Source: UBA10649 sp963793105 (GTDB taxonomy: Bacteria > Actinomycetota > Actinomycetes > S36-B12). From it: a DNA stretch of 64,000 nt. A program made the position numbers and the translations under genes. The notes beneath the pieces are model-generated. The model was not told the DNA's origin. It made no database searches and saw nothing but the letters and a program-made list of their open reading frames with translations. Numbering within the stretch: the stretch's first letter is position 1; each line of letters opens with the position of its first letter. This document shows positions 15,432-23,336 of this stretch, piece after piece. Where the stretch lies: the NCBI GenBank assembly GCA_963793105.1, contig CAWBZB010000004.1, positions 310,001 to 374,000 of the forward strand, in the 5' to 3' direction.

Positions 15432-16093
15432 CAGGCCTGCGCCTCGTCCGCAGCCTCGGCCACGACCTCGGCAACCGCCTCGACCGCGACCTCGTCGGCG
15501 ACCTCCGCGACCACGGCTGCCTCCTCAGCTTCCACCTCCGCGGCAGCGGCCTCGGCCAATGCCTCGTCAGCGACAGCCTCGGCAGCAGCGTCCTGCGTCA
15601 CGACAGCCTCAACGACAGCGTCCTCGGCGACCGCCTCGGCCACGACGGCCTCGACGGCGGCTTCCTCAGCGACCGCCTCGGCCACCTCAGCGACGACGAC
15701 GGCCTCCACCGCAGCCTCGAGCTTGGGCTTCGGCCGCGACTTGGGCTCCTTGGCGGCGGCCTCCACCGCAGCCTCGAACGCCAGGGTCTTGCTCGGCTTG
15801 GCGGCGGCGACCTCGAGGGTGCCCTCGGCGCCGGGCAGGCCCTTGTACTTCTGCCAGTCGCCCGTCACCTTGAGGATGGCGGCCACGGCCTCGGTCGGCT
15901 GCGCGCCGACGCCGAGCCAGTACTGGACGCGATCCGAGTCAAGCTTGATCAGGCTCGGGTTGTCCATCGGCTGGTAGATGCCGATCTCCTCGATGGCACG
16001 TCCATTGCGGGCCGTGCGGGAGTCGGCGATGACGATTCGGTACTGGGGGGCGTGGATCTTGCCCACGCGCTTCAACTTGATCTTGACGGCCAC
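15431..16093 (-). CDS. rpsP: 30S ribosomal protein S16 with very long Ala/Glu tail
   Basis: A 220-residue protein whose first 80 or so residues are a normal S16 (M-A-V-K-I-K-L-K-R-V-G, Y-R-I-V-I-A-D-S-R, I-E-E-I-G-I-Y-Q-P, V-G-A-Q-P-T-E-A-V). The remaining 140 residues have an L-P-G-A-E-G linker, a short Lys/Pro patch and then about 110 residues that are almost only Ala, Val and Glu. Actinobacterial S16 often has some extension, but this one is unusually long. GTG start with AGGAG 12 bases upstream. Heads rpsP-khpA-rimM-trmD; promoter at 16225-16253. Confidence 0.96.
   Translation of the reverse strand: MAVKIKLKRVGKIHAPQYRIVIADSRTARNGRAIEEIGIYQPMDNPSLIKLDSDRVQYWLGVGAQPTEAVAAILKVTGDWQKYKGLPGAEGTLEVAAAKPSKTLAFEAAVEAAAKEPKSRPKPKLEAAVEAVVVAEVAEAVAEEAAVEAVVAEAVAEDAVVEAVVTQDAAAEAVADEALAEAAAAEVEAEEAAVVAEVADEVAVEAVAEVVAEAADEAQA
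15434..15720 (-). repeat. Low-complexity Ala/Val/Glu codon repeats in rpsP
   Basis: About 290 bases of degenerate short tandem repeats (variants of gcctcggc, gcgacg and gcctcagc) encoding the S16 tail. No single unit is exactly conserved, so this looks like old slippage followed by drift. Confidence 0.6.
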
Positions 16094-16224
16094 GGGTGGC
16101 TTATCTCCTGTTGTGTGAGGCGGTGCGCGACGGTGACCGCGTGGGGACACGGACACTGCCGAAGACCTTGATGACTGCCGGGTCCGGAGGGATAGAGGGC
16201 CAACCGGTCGACAAGTGCTCCCGT

Positions 16225-16253
16225 ATTCTGCCAGACGCGGCCGGGTGCCCCAA
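16225..16253 (-). promoter_or_regulatory. Promoter of the rpsP operon
   Basis: On the minus strand TTGGGG (16253-16248), a 17-base spacer, and TGG-CAGAAT with the -10 at 16230-16225. Transcription would begin near 16217, leaving a leader of about 125 bases before the GTG of rpsP. The leader has no obvious terminator. Confidence 0.65.
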
Positions 16254-16331
16254 CCAGCGGTCCGGACCCCTGATGCGATGCCGTGATCTCGCCGAAACAC
16301 CCGCAACATCGGCATCCGGCACAATGACCCC

Positions 16332-16823
16332 ATGGCCGACCTGCTCGAACTGTCCAGTGACCTCCCGCTGGTGACCGTCCCCGCGGGCGACACCCTCATC
16401 GAGGAGGGGGACGAGCCCCACCGCATGTACGTCCTGGTCGAGGGAGCAGTGACGATCGAACGTGAGGGCGTCGCCTTCGCCCAAGGCGATACTCCCGGTT
16501 CGATCTTCGGCGAGATGTCCGTCGTGCTGAACCGCCCCGCCACCGCGACCGTGCGGGCGACGACCGACATCCAGGTGCGCGCCATCGAGGAGCCCGAACG
16601 CTTCCTCCTCGAACGCCCGGGGGCCGCCCTTGTCGTTCTTCGCACCACCGCCATGCGACTGGATGGCCTCACCCAGTACCTCGTCGACGTGAAGTCGCAG
16701 TTCGCTGAGCAGGAGGGCCACCTCGGCATGGTCGGCCAGATCCTCGACACCCTGGTGCATCACCAGGCGCCGGCCGCCCGCACCGGGTCGAGTCGCGATC
16801 CCGAGGGCGACCACGTCCACTGA
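16332..16823 (+). CDS. Cyclic-nucleotide-binding domain protein without DNA-binding domain
   Basis: A 163-residue protein consisting of one Crp-type cNMP-binding jelly roll (about residues 12-110). I see the glycine turns (A-G-D-T-L-I-E-E-G-D) and the phosphate-binding-cassette region G-S-I-F-G-E-M-S-V-V-L-N-R-P-A-T-A-T-V. The E and R positions of the cassette look kept, although R-P-A-T deviates slightly from the R-x-A-x consensus. A short helical C-terminus follows, with no helix-turn-helix. It may sense cAMP or cGMP and act through a partner. CACAAT ends six bases before the ATG, suggesting a leaderless mRNA. It sits alone between the divergent rpsP operon and the convergent phosphoesterase gene. 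Confidence 0.85.
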   Translation: MADLLELSSDLPLVTVPAGDTLIEEGDEPHRMYVLVEGAVTIEREGVAFAQGDTPGSIFGEMSVVLNRPATATVRATTDIQVRAIEEPERFLLERPGAALVVLRTTAMRLDGLTQYLVDVKSQFAEQEGHLGMVGQILDTLVHHQAPAARTGSSRDPEGDHVH

Positions 16824-16855
16824 CCCCTGCGGCAGCCTGCTGCCTGGCGGCCGCC

Positions 16856-17572
16856 TCAGAGGTCGATGCTCTGGACCTCGAACACCCCGTACCATTCCGC
16901 CGTCCCGGCCACGGTGTCGACGGTGATGTGCGGCGGGATCGGGCCACGCTGCTTGCCCGCATTGAACACCAGAGTGTCGCCGAGTCGGTCGTACCAGGAC
17001 CCGTCCTGGATCCACGGCGACTGATGGATGTGGCCGCAGAACACGATGTCCGGGCGGTACTCGTGGATCCAGCCCGCCACGTCGTGATCCGGGAACTCTC
17101 GGCGGCCGTCACGGCACAGGACGGTGCCCGCGGGTGGTGCGTGATACAGCCAGATCCACCGTTCGGGACGGTCGATGGAGGCGGCCGCCAGCTGGTCGGC
17201 CACCTGCTGCCTGGTGACCGGACCGTCCCACCACGGGCAGATCGTGAAACGGGTGCCGTCGACATCGATCGAGGCGCCGTCGACGTGGACATCGCCCTCC
17301 CGCGCAGTGCGCAACCACGACGCCATCTGCTCGCCGTGATCCCCGGGGCCGTCGAGATCATGGTTGCCGGATGCGGCCAGCACCAAGGCCTTCTCGCCGA
17401 GCGCCGTGAGATACGTGTCGAGCACGACCACCTGCACGGTGAACGGCACGGCGTTGACCACGTCTGCCAGGTCGCCCACCAGCGCGACGACGTCGACGTC
17501 GTCGGCCGCCTTCACCAGCCAGTCGTAGTGGGGCAGTCGGTAGTGCAGATCGGAGACCGCGAGGATGCGCAC
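16856..17572 (-). CDS. Calcineurin-like metallophosphoesterase
   Basis: A 238-residue binuclear metal phosphoesterase with every ligand motif: D-L-H-Y (D-x-H), G-D-L-A-D (G-D-x-x-D), G-N-H-D, a histidine in L-Y-H-A-P-P, and G-H-I-H-Q. There is no signal peptide, so it is cytosolic. The substrate cannot be told from sequence; cyclic nucleotide and nucleotide hydrolysis are both possible. The GTG is three bases after the ffh stop, suggesting read-through from ffh. The closest plus-strand neighbour is the cNMP-binding protein, which is only a weak functional hint. Confidence 0.88.
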   Translation of the reverse strand: MRILAVSDLHYRLPHYDWLVKAADDVDVVALVGDLADVVNAVPFTVQVVVLDTYLTALGEKALVLAASGNHDLDGPGDHGEQMASWLRTAREGDVHVDGASIDVDGTRFTICPWWDGPVTRQQVADQLAAASIDRPERWIWLYHAPPAGTVLCRDGRREFPDHDVAGWIHEYRPDIVFCGHIHQSPWIQDGSWYDRLGDTLVFNAGKQRGPIPPHITVDTVAGTAEWYGVFEVQSIDL

Positions 17573-17575
17573 GTG

Positions 17576-19105
17576 CTAGCCGAGGAGATTTCGTAGTTCC
17601 GGAGGCAGGCTCGACACGTCAAAGGGCTCCTCGGGAGCCGTCTCGGCGGCAGCCTCACCGGACTCGACGGCGGCTCGCTTGGCCGGGTTGCCGCTGCGAC
17701 TCTTTCCCTTGGCCGGCTTGCTCGACTTCGCCATCCTGCCCTTGGCCTTCTTGCTGCCGCCCATCCCCGGCATCCCCGGCATCCCCGGCATACCGGGCAT
17801 GCCGCCCTTGCCCATCTGCTTCATCATCTTCTGCGCCTGCCCGAAGCGCTCGATGAGGCCGTTCACGTCGCTGACCGAGGAGCCCGAACCGCTGGCGATC
17901 CGGGAGCGCCGGGAGCCGTTGAGGATCTTGGGGTCCTGCCGCTCGGCGGGTGTCATGGACTGGATGATCGCGGCCACCCGATCGAGCTCGCGATCGTCGA
18001 CCTGGTCGAGCTGGGCCTTCATCTCGCCCATGCCGGGCAGCATGCCGAGGATCTTGCCCAGGGAGCCCATCTTCTTGACGGCCTGCATCTGCTCGAGGAA
18101 GTCGTCGAGGGTGAAGTCCTCCCCCGCGGACACCTTCTTCGCCATCCGCTCGGCCTGGTCGGCATCGAAGGCCTTCTCGGCCTGCTCGATGAGCGTCATG
18201 ACGTCGCCCATGTCGAGGATGCGCGAGGCCATCCGGTCCGGATGGAAGGTCTCGAAGTCGGTGAGCTTCTCGCCGATCGAGGCGAACATGATGGGTCGCT
18301 GCGTGACGGTCACGACCGAGAGCGCCGCGCCGCCGCGGGCATCGCCGTCGAGCTTGGTGAGGACGACCGCGTCGAAGCCCACTCCGGACTCGAACTCCTC
18401 GGCGGTCCGGACCGCGTCCTGACCGATCATCGCGTCGATCACGAGCAGCACGTTGTCCGGCGCAGCCGCGTCGCGCACGTCGCGCAACTGCTGCATCAGA
18501 TCAGCATCGACGGCGAGGCGACCGGCGGTGTCCACGATCACGACGTCGTGGACCTTGGCCACCGCGAACTCACGGGCGGCCCGCGTCACGGCGACGGGGT
18601 CGCCGATCCCGTTGCCCGGCTCTGGGGCGAAGACCGCCACGCCGGCCTGCTCGCCCACGACCTTGAGCTGGTCCACGGCATTCGGGCGCTGGAGGTCGGC
18701 CGCGACGAGCAGCGGCGCGTGGCCCTCCCGACGCAGGTGCAGCGCCAGCTTGCCGGCGAGGGTCGTCTTGCCGGCCCCCTGGAGGCCCGCGAGCAGGATG
18801 ACGGTGGGTCCGGACTTCGCGAAAGCGAGTCGGGCCGTCTCCCCGCCGAGGACGGCGACCAGCTCCTCGTGCACGATCTTGACGACCTGCTGCGCCGGGT
18901 TCAGCGCCCCGGACACCTCGGACGAGAGCGCACGCTCCTTGACCGTGGCGGTGAACTGGCGCACCACGGGAAGGGCGACGTCTGCCTCGAGCAGTGCCGT
19001 GCGGATCTCCCGGACGGTGGCATCGACATCGGCCTCGGTCAGGCGGCCCTTGCCGCGCAGGCCCTTGAAGGTCGCGGACAGTCGGTCGGAGAGGGTGGCA
19101 AACAC
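17576..19105 (-). CDS. ffh: Signal recognition particle protein Ffh
   Basis: A 509-residue SRP GTPase that binds signal sequences of nascent membrane proteins together with 4.5S RNA. N domain (about 1-95); G domain with G-L-Q-G-A-G-K-T-T, D-T-A-G-R and T-K-L-D-G-D; methionine-rich M domain (about 325-450) with the RNA-binding S-G-S-G motif. After the M domain comes a flexible tail with four G-M-P units, then a Lys/Ser/Pro linker and a short acidic end. GTG start with a weak ribosome site. Its receptor gene ftsY lies 4 kb away in the same window. Confidence 0.97.
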   Translation of the reverse strand: MFATLSDRLSATFKGLRGKGRLTEADVDATVREIRTALLEADVALPVVRQFTATVKERALSSEVSGALNPAQQVVKIVHEELVAVLGGETARLAFAKSGPTVILLAGLQGAGKTTLAGKLALHLRREGHAPLLVAADLQRPNAVDQLKVVGEQAGVAVFAPEPGNGIGDPVAVTRAAREFAVAKVHDVVIVDTAGRLAVDADLMQQLRDVRDAAAPDNVLLVIDAMIGQDAVRTAEEFESGVGFDAVVLTKLDGDARGGAALSVVTVTQRPIMFASIGEKLTDFETFHPDRMASRILDMGDVMTLIEQAEKAFDADQAERMAKKVSAGEDFTLDDFLEQMQAVKKMGSLGKILGMLPGMGEMKAQLDQVDDRELDRVAAIIQSMTPAERQDPKILNGSRRSRIASGSGSSVSDVNGLIERFGQAQKMMKQMGKGGMPGMPGMPGMPGMGGSKKAKGRMAKSSKPAKGKSRSGNPAKRAAVESGEAAAETAPEEPFDVSSLPPELRNLLG

Positions 19106-19138
19106 GATCGTCAGCGTAACCGGAGGGGGTGGGCCGGA

Positions 19139-21457
19139 TCAGGCGAGGGAGGAGAGCACCGAGGACCGGATCGCGCCGATCCGCTCCTCGGTGAGCGCCT
19201 GGCCCTCGGAATCGGTGACGAAGAAGACATCGACGGCGTCGGACCCCAGGGTGGACACCTTGGCGCCCACGATGCTGGCTTTCGCGGAGGCGAGGGCCGT
19301 GGCCACCCGGTAGAGCAGGCCCGGGGCGTCATGGGCGCGGATCTCCAGGAAGGTCAGCCCCTGGGAGCCGTCGGTCGCCGCGGTCACCATCGGCTGCGGA
19401 TGCGGCATCCCCGACCGGCTCGCGTAGTCCGCGTCGCGCTTGTCGAGCCTGGCACGCACGTCGTAGGTCCCGTCGATCGCACGCCGGACATCGCTGCTCA
19501 GCTGCTCGATCGACGGTGGGTCCCCGAAGGCCGGCCGCACGGTCCACTCCTGGACGGCCCGGCCGTTCACGGTCGTGACCCGAGCCGCCAGGACGTTGAG
19601 CCGGTTCAGCGAGAGCACTCCAGCCACCATGGCCAGCAGGCCCACCTTGTCCGGAGCGGCGACGGTCACGACGCTCACGGCATCGCGAACGTCCATGAGC
19701 ACCCAGACACCGGGCTGCTCCAGAGCCACCTCCTGCTGGTCGGAGAGCTCCGGCGGCGCCGGAAGCGGGCGCCCGGCGAGCACGGCACGCACCCGGCGGA
19801 CGAGGTCGTTGATCAGCCCGAACCGCCAGTCCGTGCTCACGGTCGGGCCAGTGGCGAAGGCATCGGCGATCGTCAGCTCGTGCATGAGCTCGAGGACGGC
19901 GACGTCTCCGAGCGTGCGCGCCACCATGCCGATGATCTCCGGGTCGTCCAGGTCTCTACGCGTTGCCGTGTCTGGCAGCAGCAGGTGATGGCGGACGAGC
20001 GAGGTGATGACGGCCTGGTCGTCGGCGTCGAATCCCATCCGGGCAGCGAGCCCCTCGGCGATCTCGGCCCCGATGATGCTGTGATCACCCCCGCGCGCCT
20101 TCCCGATGTCATGGAGCAGCGCTCCCACCAGGAGGAGGTCCGGACGCTCCACGTTGCGAGTCAGGGATCCAGCCTGCACCGCTGTCTCGACCAGGTGCCG
20201 GTCGACGGTGTATCGATGCAGGGCGTTTCGCTGCGGTGCCGAGCGCACGACGTCCCAGCCCGGGATCAGTCGCGTGATGATGCCGGCCTGGTCGAGCGCC
20301 TCCCAGACGGGCACGAGGCCCGCGCCCGCTCCCAGCAGGGACACGAAGGACTCCCGCACCTCGCGTGACCACGGGACCGCCGGCTCGAGACCCTCGAGGG
20401 CAAGTCGCTCGAGGGCATGCGGGGACAAGGGCAGGCCCGCCTGGGCCGCGGCTGCGGCCGCGCGGATGGTCAGGCCCTCGTCGCTCGCCGGCCGGGCCTC
20501 CAGGGCCAGGACCGCCTCGCCGTCCTGCATCACCACGCCCTCGGCCAGCGGCAGTCGAGACGGGGTGCGCCGTCGTAGCGGCCGAAAGCCGAGTCGCTGG
20601 CGCCCTCGCGTGAGGCGTTCGACCCGATGCCACGTCACGTCGCTCGCGTAGGCGATCGCTCGGGCGCTGTCGTAGACCGCGCGCAGGAGGGCGTCTGCGT
20701 CGGGCACTCCGGCCAGTTCGACGGCCACGGCCTCCTGGTCCTGCATGACCAGCCGATCCCCGCTCCTGCCGGTGACCCGATGCAGGGCGTCACGCACGTC
20801 CAGCAGGAAGCCGAAGGCGTCCTGCCACTCGGTGTGCGGGACGTCCGTCACCCATGATGCGGCGACCCCTCGGAGGATGGTGGCGTCGCGCAGCCCCCCG
20901 TAGGCCTCCTTGACGTCGGGTTCGAGCAGCTGGCTGGCCTCGCCGAAACGCTTGCGTCGCTCCTGCACGAGTTCACGGAGCTCGGGCAGGCGGCGGTCGG
21001 CCATCGCCCGCCAATCGCCGAGCACGGTGGTGCTCAGCTGCTCGGCGAGAGACGCGTCACCCGCGACCACGCGCGCGTCCAGCAGCCCGAGCACGACCTT
21101 GAGGTCCTCGCTGGCCAGGCGCCTCGCCTCGCTGACCGTCCGGACGCTGTGGTCCAGCGGGATCTTCGTGTCCCAGACCGGGTACCAGATCTGCTCGGCG
21201 ACCCGGGTGGCCTCCTCCGCTCCGGCCTTGTGGAGCAGCACGAGGTCCAGATCGCTGCCGACCGCCAGCTCCCCCCGGCCGTAGCCGCCGACAGCGACCA
21301 GGCAGAAGGGATCGCTTGCGGAAACCGTCGCACTCTCGAACACCGAGGCGAGCCACTCGTCCGTCATCGACGTGAGTGCAGCGCGTCGCCCCGGGCCGGT
21401 GAGCCCGGGGCGACGCGCCAGTTCGTCTCGCGCGGACGCGAATGCGTGTGCGTCCAC
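19139..21457 (-). CDS. glnD: PII uridylyl/adenylyltransferase GlnD
   Basis: A 772-residue bifunctional enzyme that modifies and demodifies the PII protein according to glutamine. The nucleotidyltransferase motif is V-G-G-Y-G-R-G-E-L-A-V-G-S-D-L-D-L (about 52-68). A linker domain follows, then an HD hydrolase domain with L-L-H-D-I-G-K-A-R-G-G-D-H-S, then two C-terminal ACT domains (about 590-670 and 700-772). In actinobacteria the modification is adenylylation of PII Tyr51. GTG start seven bases after the glnB stop. Third gene of amt-glnB-glnD. Confidence 0.95.
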   Translation of the reverse strand: MDAHAFASARDELARRPGLTGPGRRAALTSMTDEWLASVFESATVSASDPFCLVAVGGYGRGELAVGSDLDLVLLHKAGAEEATRVAEQIWYPVWDTKIPLDHSVRTVSEARRLASEDLKVVLGLLDARVVAGDASLAEQLSTTVLGDWRAMADRRLPELRELVQERRKRFGEASQLLEPDVKEAYGGLRDATILRGVAASWVTDVPHTEWQDAFGFLLDVRDALHRVTGRSGDRLVMQDQEAVAVELAGVPDADALLRAVYDSARAIAYASDVTWHRVERLTRGRQRLGFRPLRRRTPSRLPLAEGVVMQDGEAVLALEARPASDEGLTIRAAAAAAQAGLPLSPHALERLALEGLEPAVPWSREVRESFVSLLGAGAGLVPVWEALDQAGIITRLIPGWDVVRSAPQRNALHRYTVDRHLVETAVQAGSLTRNVERPDLLLVGALLHDIGKARGGDHSIIGAEIAEGLAARMGFDADDQAVITSLVRHHLLLPDTATRRDLDDPEIIGMVARTLGDVAVLELMHELTIADAFATGPTVSTDWRFGLINDLVRRVRAVLAGRPLPAPPELSDQQEVALEQPGVWVLMDVRDAVSVVTVAAPDKVGLLAMVAGVLSLNRLNVLAARVTTVNGRAVQEWTVRPAFGDPPSIEQLSSDVRRAIDGTYDVRARLDKRDADYASRSGMPHPQPMVTAATDGSQGLTFLEIRAHDAPGLLYRVATALASAKASIVGAKVSTLGSDAVDVFFVTDSEGQALTEERIGAIRSSVLSSLA

Positions 21458-21464
21458 GGCGTCC

Positions 21465-21803
21465 CTAGAGCGCTTCCGTGCCGCGCTCGCCGGTCCGGAC
21501 TCGCACGATCGAATCGACCGGGCTCACCCACACCTTGCCGTCACCGATCTTGCCGGTCTGCGCTCCCGTCACGATCGCGTCGACGACCTCGTCGACGTTC
21601 ACGTCGTCGACGACGACCTCGATGCGGACCTTCGGCACCAGGTCAACGGTGTACTCCGCACCGCGGTAGACCTCGGTGTGCCCCTTCTGGCGGCCGAATC
21701 CCGACACCTCGGAGACGGTGAGTCCGTGGACTCCGTGCGCCTCAAGCGCGCTCTTGACGTCGTCCAGCTTGAACGGCTTGATGATCGCTGTGACCAGCTT
21801 CAT
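21465..21803 (-). CDS. glnB: PII nitrogen-regulatory protein (GlnB/GlnK)
   Basis: The 112-residue trimeric signal protein reads 2-oxoglutarate, ATP/ADP and glutamine status. It begins M-K-L-V-T-A-I-I-K-P-F-K-L-D-D-V-K; the T-loop carries Tyr51 (R-G-A-E-Y-T-V-D), the modification site, and the B-loop is T-G-K-I-G-D-G-K. I use the ATG at 21803 because GGAGGTGA lies directly upstream and it gives the canonical length; a GTG three bases earlier is also possible. It overlaps the amt stop (TGATG) and precedes glnD, so it most likely gates the Amt channel. Confidence 0.96.
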   Translation of the reverse strand: MKLVTAIIKPFKLDDVKSALEAHGVHGLTVSEVSGFGRQKGHTEVYRGAEYTVDLVPKVRIEVVVDDVNVDEVVDAIVTGAQTGKIGDGKVWVSPVDSIVRVRTGERGTEAL

Positions 21804-23104
21804 CACTTCACCTCCGTGTTGGTCCGAGCAGCATGGCCCACTCCAGCGAACACGCCACCACCTCCTGTGTCACCCAGTTCATACCCCGACTCAGCGTGCA
21901 GGGCCAGGTCGATTCCGCCGACCTCCTGCTCCGCCTCGATGCGGAAGCCCATCGTCACCTTGATCAGGATGCCGAGGATGGCCGCCACGATCAGGGAGTA
22001 GAAGAGCACCGCGAACGCGCCGATCGCCTGCTTGCCGAGCTGGTCGACACCGCCGCCGTAGAACAGTCCGTCGACTCCGGCCGGGGCGGCCGCCGTGGCC
22101 AGGAACCCGATGAGGAGCGTGCCGACGAGGCCGCCTACGAGGTGGACGCCGACGACGTCGAGCGAGTCGTCGTAGCCGAGCTTGTACTTCATGCCGACGG
22201 CCAGGGCGCACAGCGCACCCGCAGCGATGCCGACGATGATCGCCCCCACCGGGCTCACCGACGAGCAGGCCGGTGTGATGGCGACGAGCCCGGCGACGAT
22301 GCCCGAAGCCGCGCCCAGTGACGTGGCGTGCCCGTCACGGAGCTTCTCCACCAGGAGCCACGCCAGTCCCGCGGCGCAGGTCGCGACGAAGGTGTTGACG
22401 AAGACGACCGACGACGTGTTGTCGGCGGCAAGCGCCGACCCGGCGTTGAACCCGAACCATCCGAACCACAGCAGGCCGGCGCCGATCATGACGAGCGGCA
22501 GGTTGTGTGGACGCATGGCCGTCTTCGGCCAGCCGACCCGCTTCCCGAGGATGAACACCAGGGCCAGTGCGGCCGCGCCGGCGTTGATGTGGACCGCCGT
22601 CCCGCCCGCGAAGTCGATCACGCCCAGCTCGAAGATCCAGCCACCCGACGCCCAGACCCAGTGCGCCACCGGGAAGTAGACGATCGTCGCCCAGATCGCG
22701 GCGAAGACCATCCACGCCGAGAACTTGGTCCGGTCGGCCACCGCGCCGGCGATGAGGCCCACGGTGATGCAGGCGAACATGGCCTGGAAGGCGACGAAGG
22801 CCATCACGGGCAGCGAAGCCTCCGGGTCGTCCGTCATGAGGCCCTCGAGCCAGGCGAACTGAGTGGGGTTACCGAGCAGGCCGGCGTCCCCGAGGTTGTC
22901 CCCGAAGGCAACCGAGTAGCCGAATGCCACCCACAGGATGCCGACGATGAAGAGTGCACCCATGACCATCATGAGCATGTTGAGCACGGACTTGACTCGA
23001 GTCATGCCTCCGTAGAAGAAGGCAAGACCCGGGATCATGATGAGCACGAGCGCGGCGCTGGCTAGCACCCACGCGGTGTCTCCCGAGTTCAAAGCGGATT
23101 CCAT
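21803..23104 (-). CDS. amt: Ammonium transporter Amt
   Basis: A 433-residue channel with about 11 membrane segments that conducts ammonium into the cell. The twin pore histidines are present in A-V-H-I-N-A-G and G-V-H-L-V-G-G, with the family motif F-N-A-G-S-A-L. The cytosolic C-terminal tail (I-E-A-E-Q-E-V-G-G-I-D) is the usual PII contact region. ATG with GGAGGGAG upstream. First gene of amt-glnB-glnD; a GlnR-like box lies about 115 bases upstream, consistent with induction on nitrogen limitation. Confidence 0.96.
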   Translation of the reverse strand: MESALNSGDTAWVLASAALVLIMIPGLAFFYGGMTRVKSVLNMLMMVMGALFIVGILWVAFGYSVAFGDNLGDAGLLGNPTQFAWLEGLMTDDPEASLPVMAFVAFQAMFACITVGLIAGAVADRTKFSAWMVFAAIWATIVYFPVAHWVWASGGWIFELGVIDFAGGTAVHINAGAAALALVFILGKRVGWPKTAMRPHNLPLVMIGAGLLWFGWFGFNAGSALAADNTSSVVFVNTFVATCAAGLAWLLVEKLRDGHATSLGAASGIVAGLVAITPACSSVSPVGAIIVGIAAGALCALAVGMKYKLGYDDSLDVVGVHLVGGLVGTLLIGFLATAAAPAGVDGLFYGGGVDQLGKQAIGAFAVLFYSLIVAAILGILIKVTMGFRIEAEQEVGGIDLALHAESGYELGDTGGGGVFAGVGHAARTNTEVK

Positions 23105-23216
23105 ACGAGTTCTCCCTCCAGTGGCGATTTCTCACCTCGCGAGGCAGACACTCTCGGCTGGACGTTTCGCCCCGCCCGCCCGCGGGTTTCGGGCGCGTGT
23201 CGCGGATGGCTGTGCG

Positions 23217-23232
23217 GTTAACAACGCGTTAC
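23217..23232 (-). promoter_or_regulatory. Candidate GlnR box upstream of amt
   Basis: Minus-strand GTAAC, six bases, TTAAC, compared with the actinobacterial GlnR half-site pattern GTnAC-n6-GnAAC (one mismatch). It lies about 113-128 bases before the amt start, in the 232-base gap after ftsY. The rest of the gap shows no gene, and I see no second box pair. Confidence 0.4.
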
Positions 23233-23336
23233 ACGTCGAGTGGGCGTCCGCGTACCGGTCTTGCCCCCGCGGAACGTGCGCGGCCGACCACTCGACGAAA
23301 CCGACCAGCTCGACGAATGCGGGATCGGCTGGCGCG

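Noticed and set aside
18242..20368. A 708-residue plus-strand open frame opposite ffh and glnD
   Set aside because: Shadow of two clear genes; the residues are an antisense image of glnD and ffh codons.
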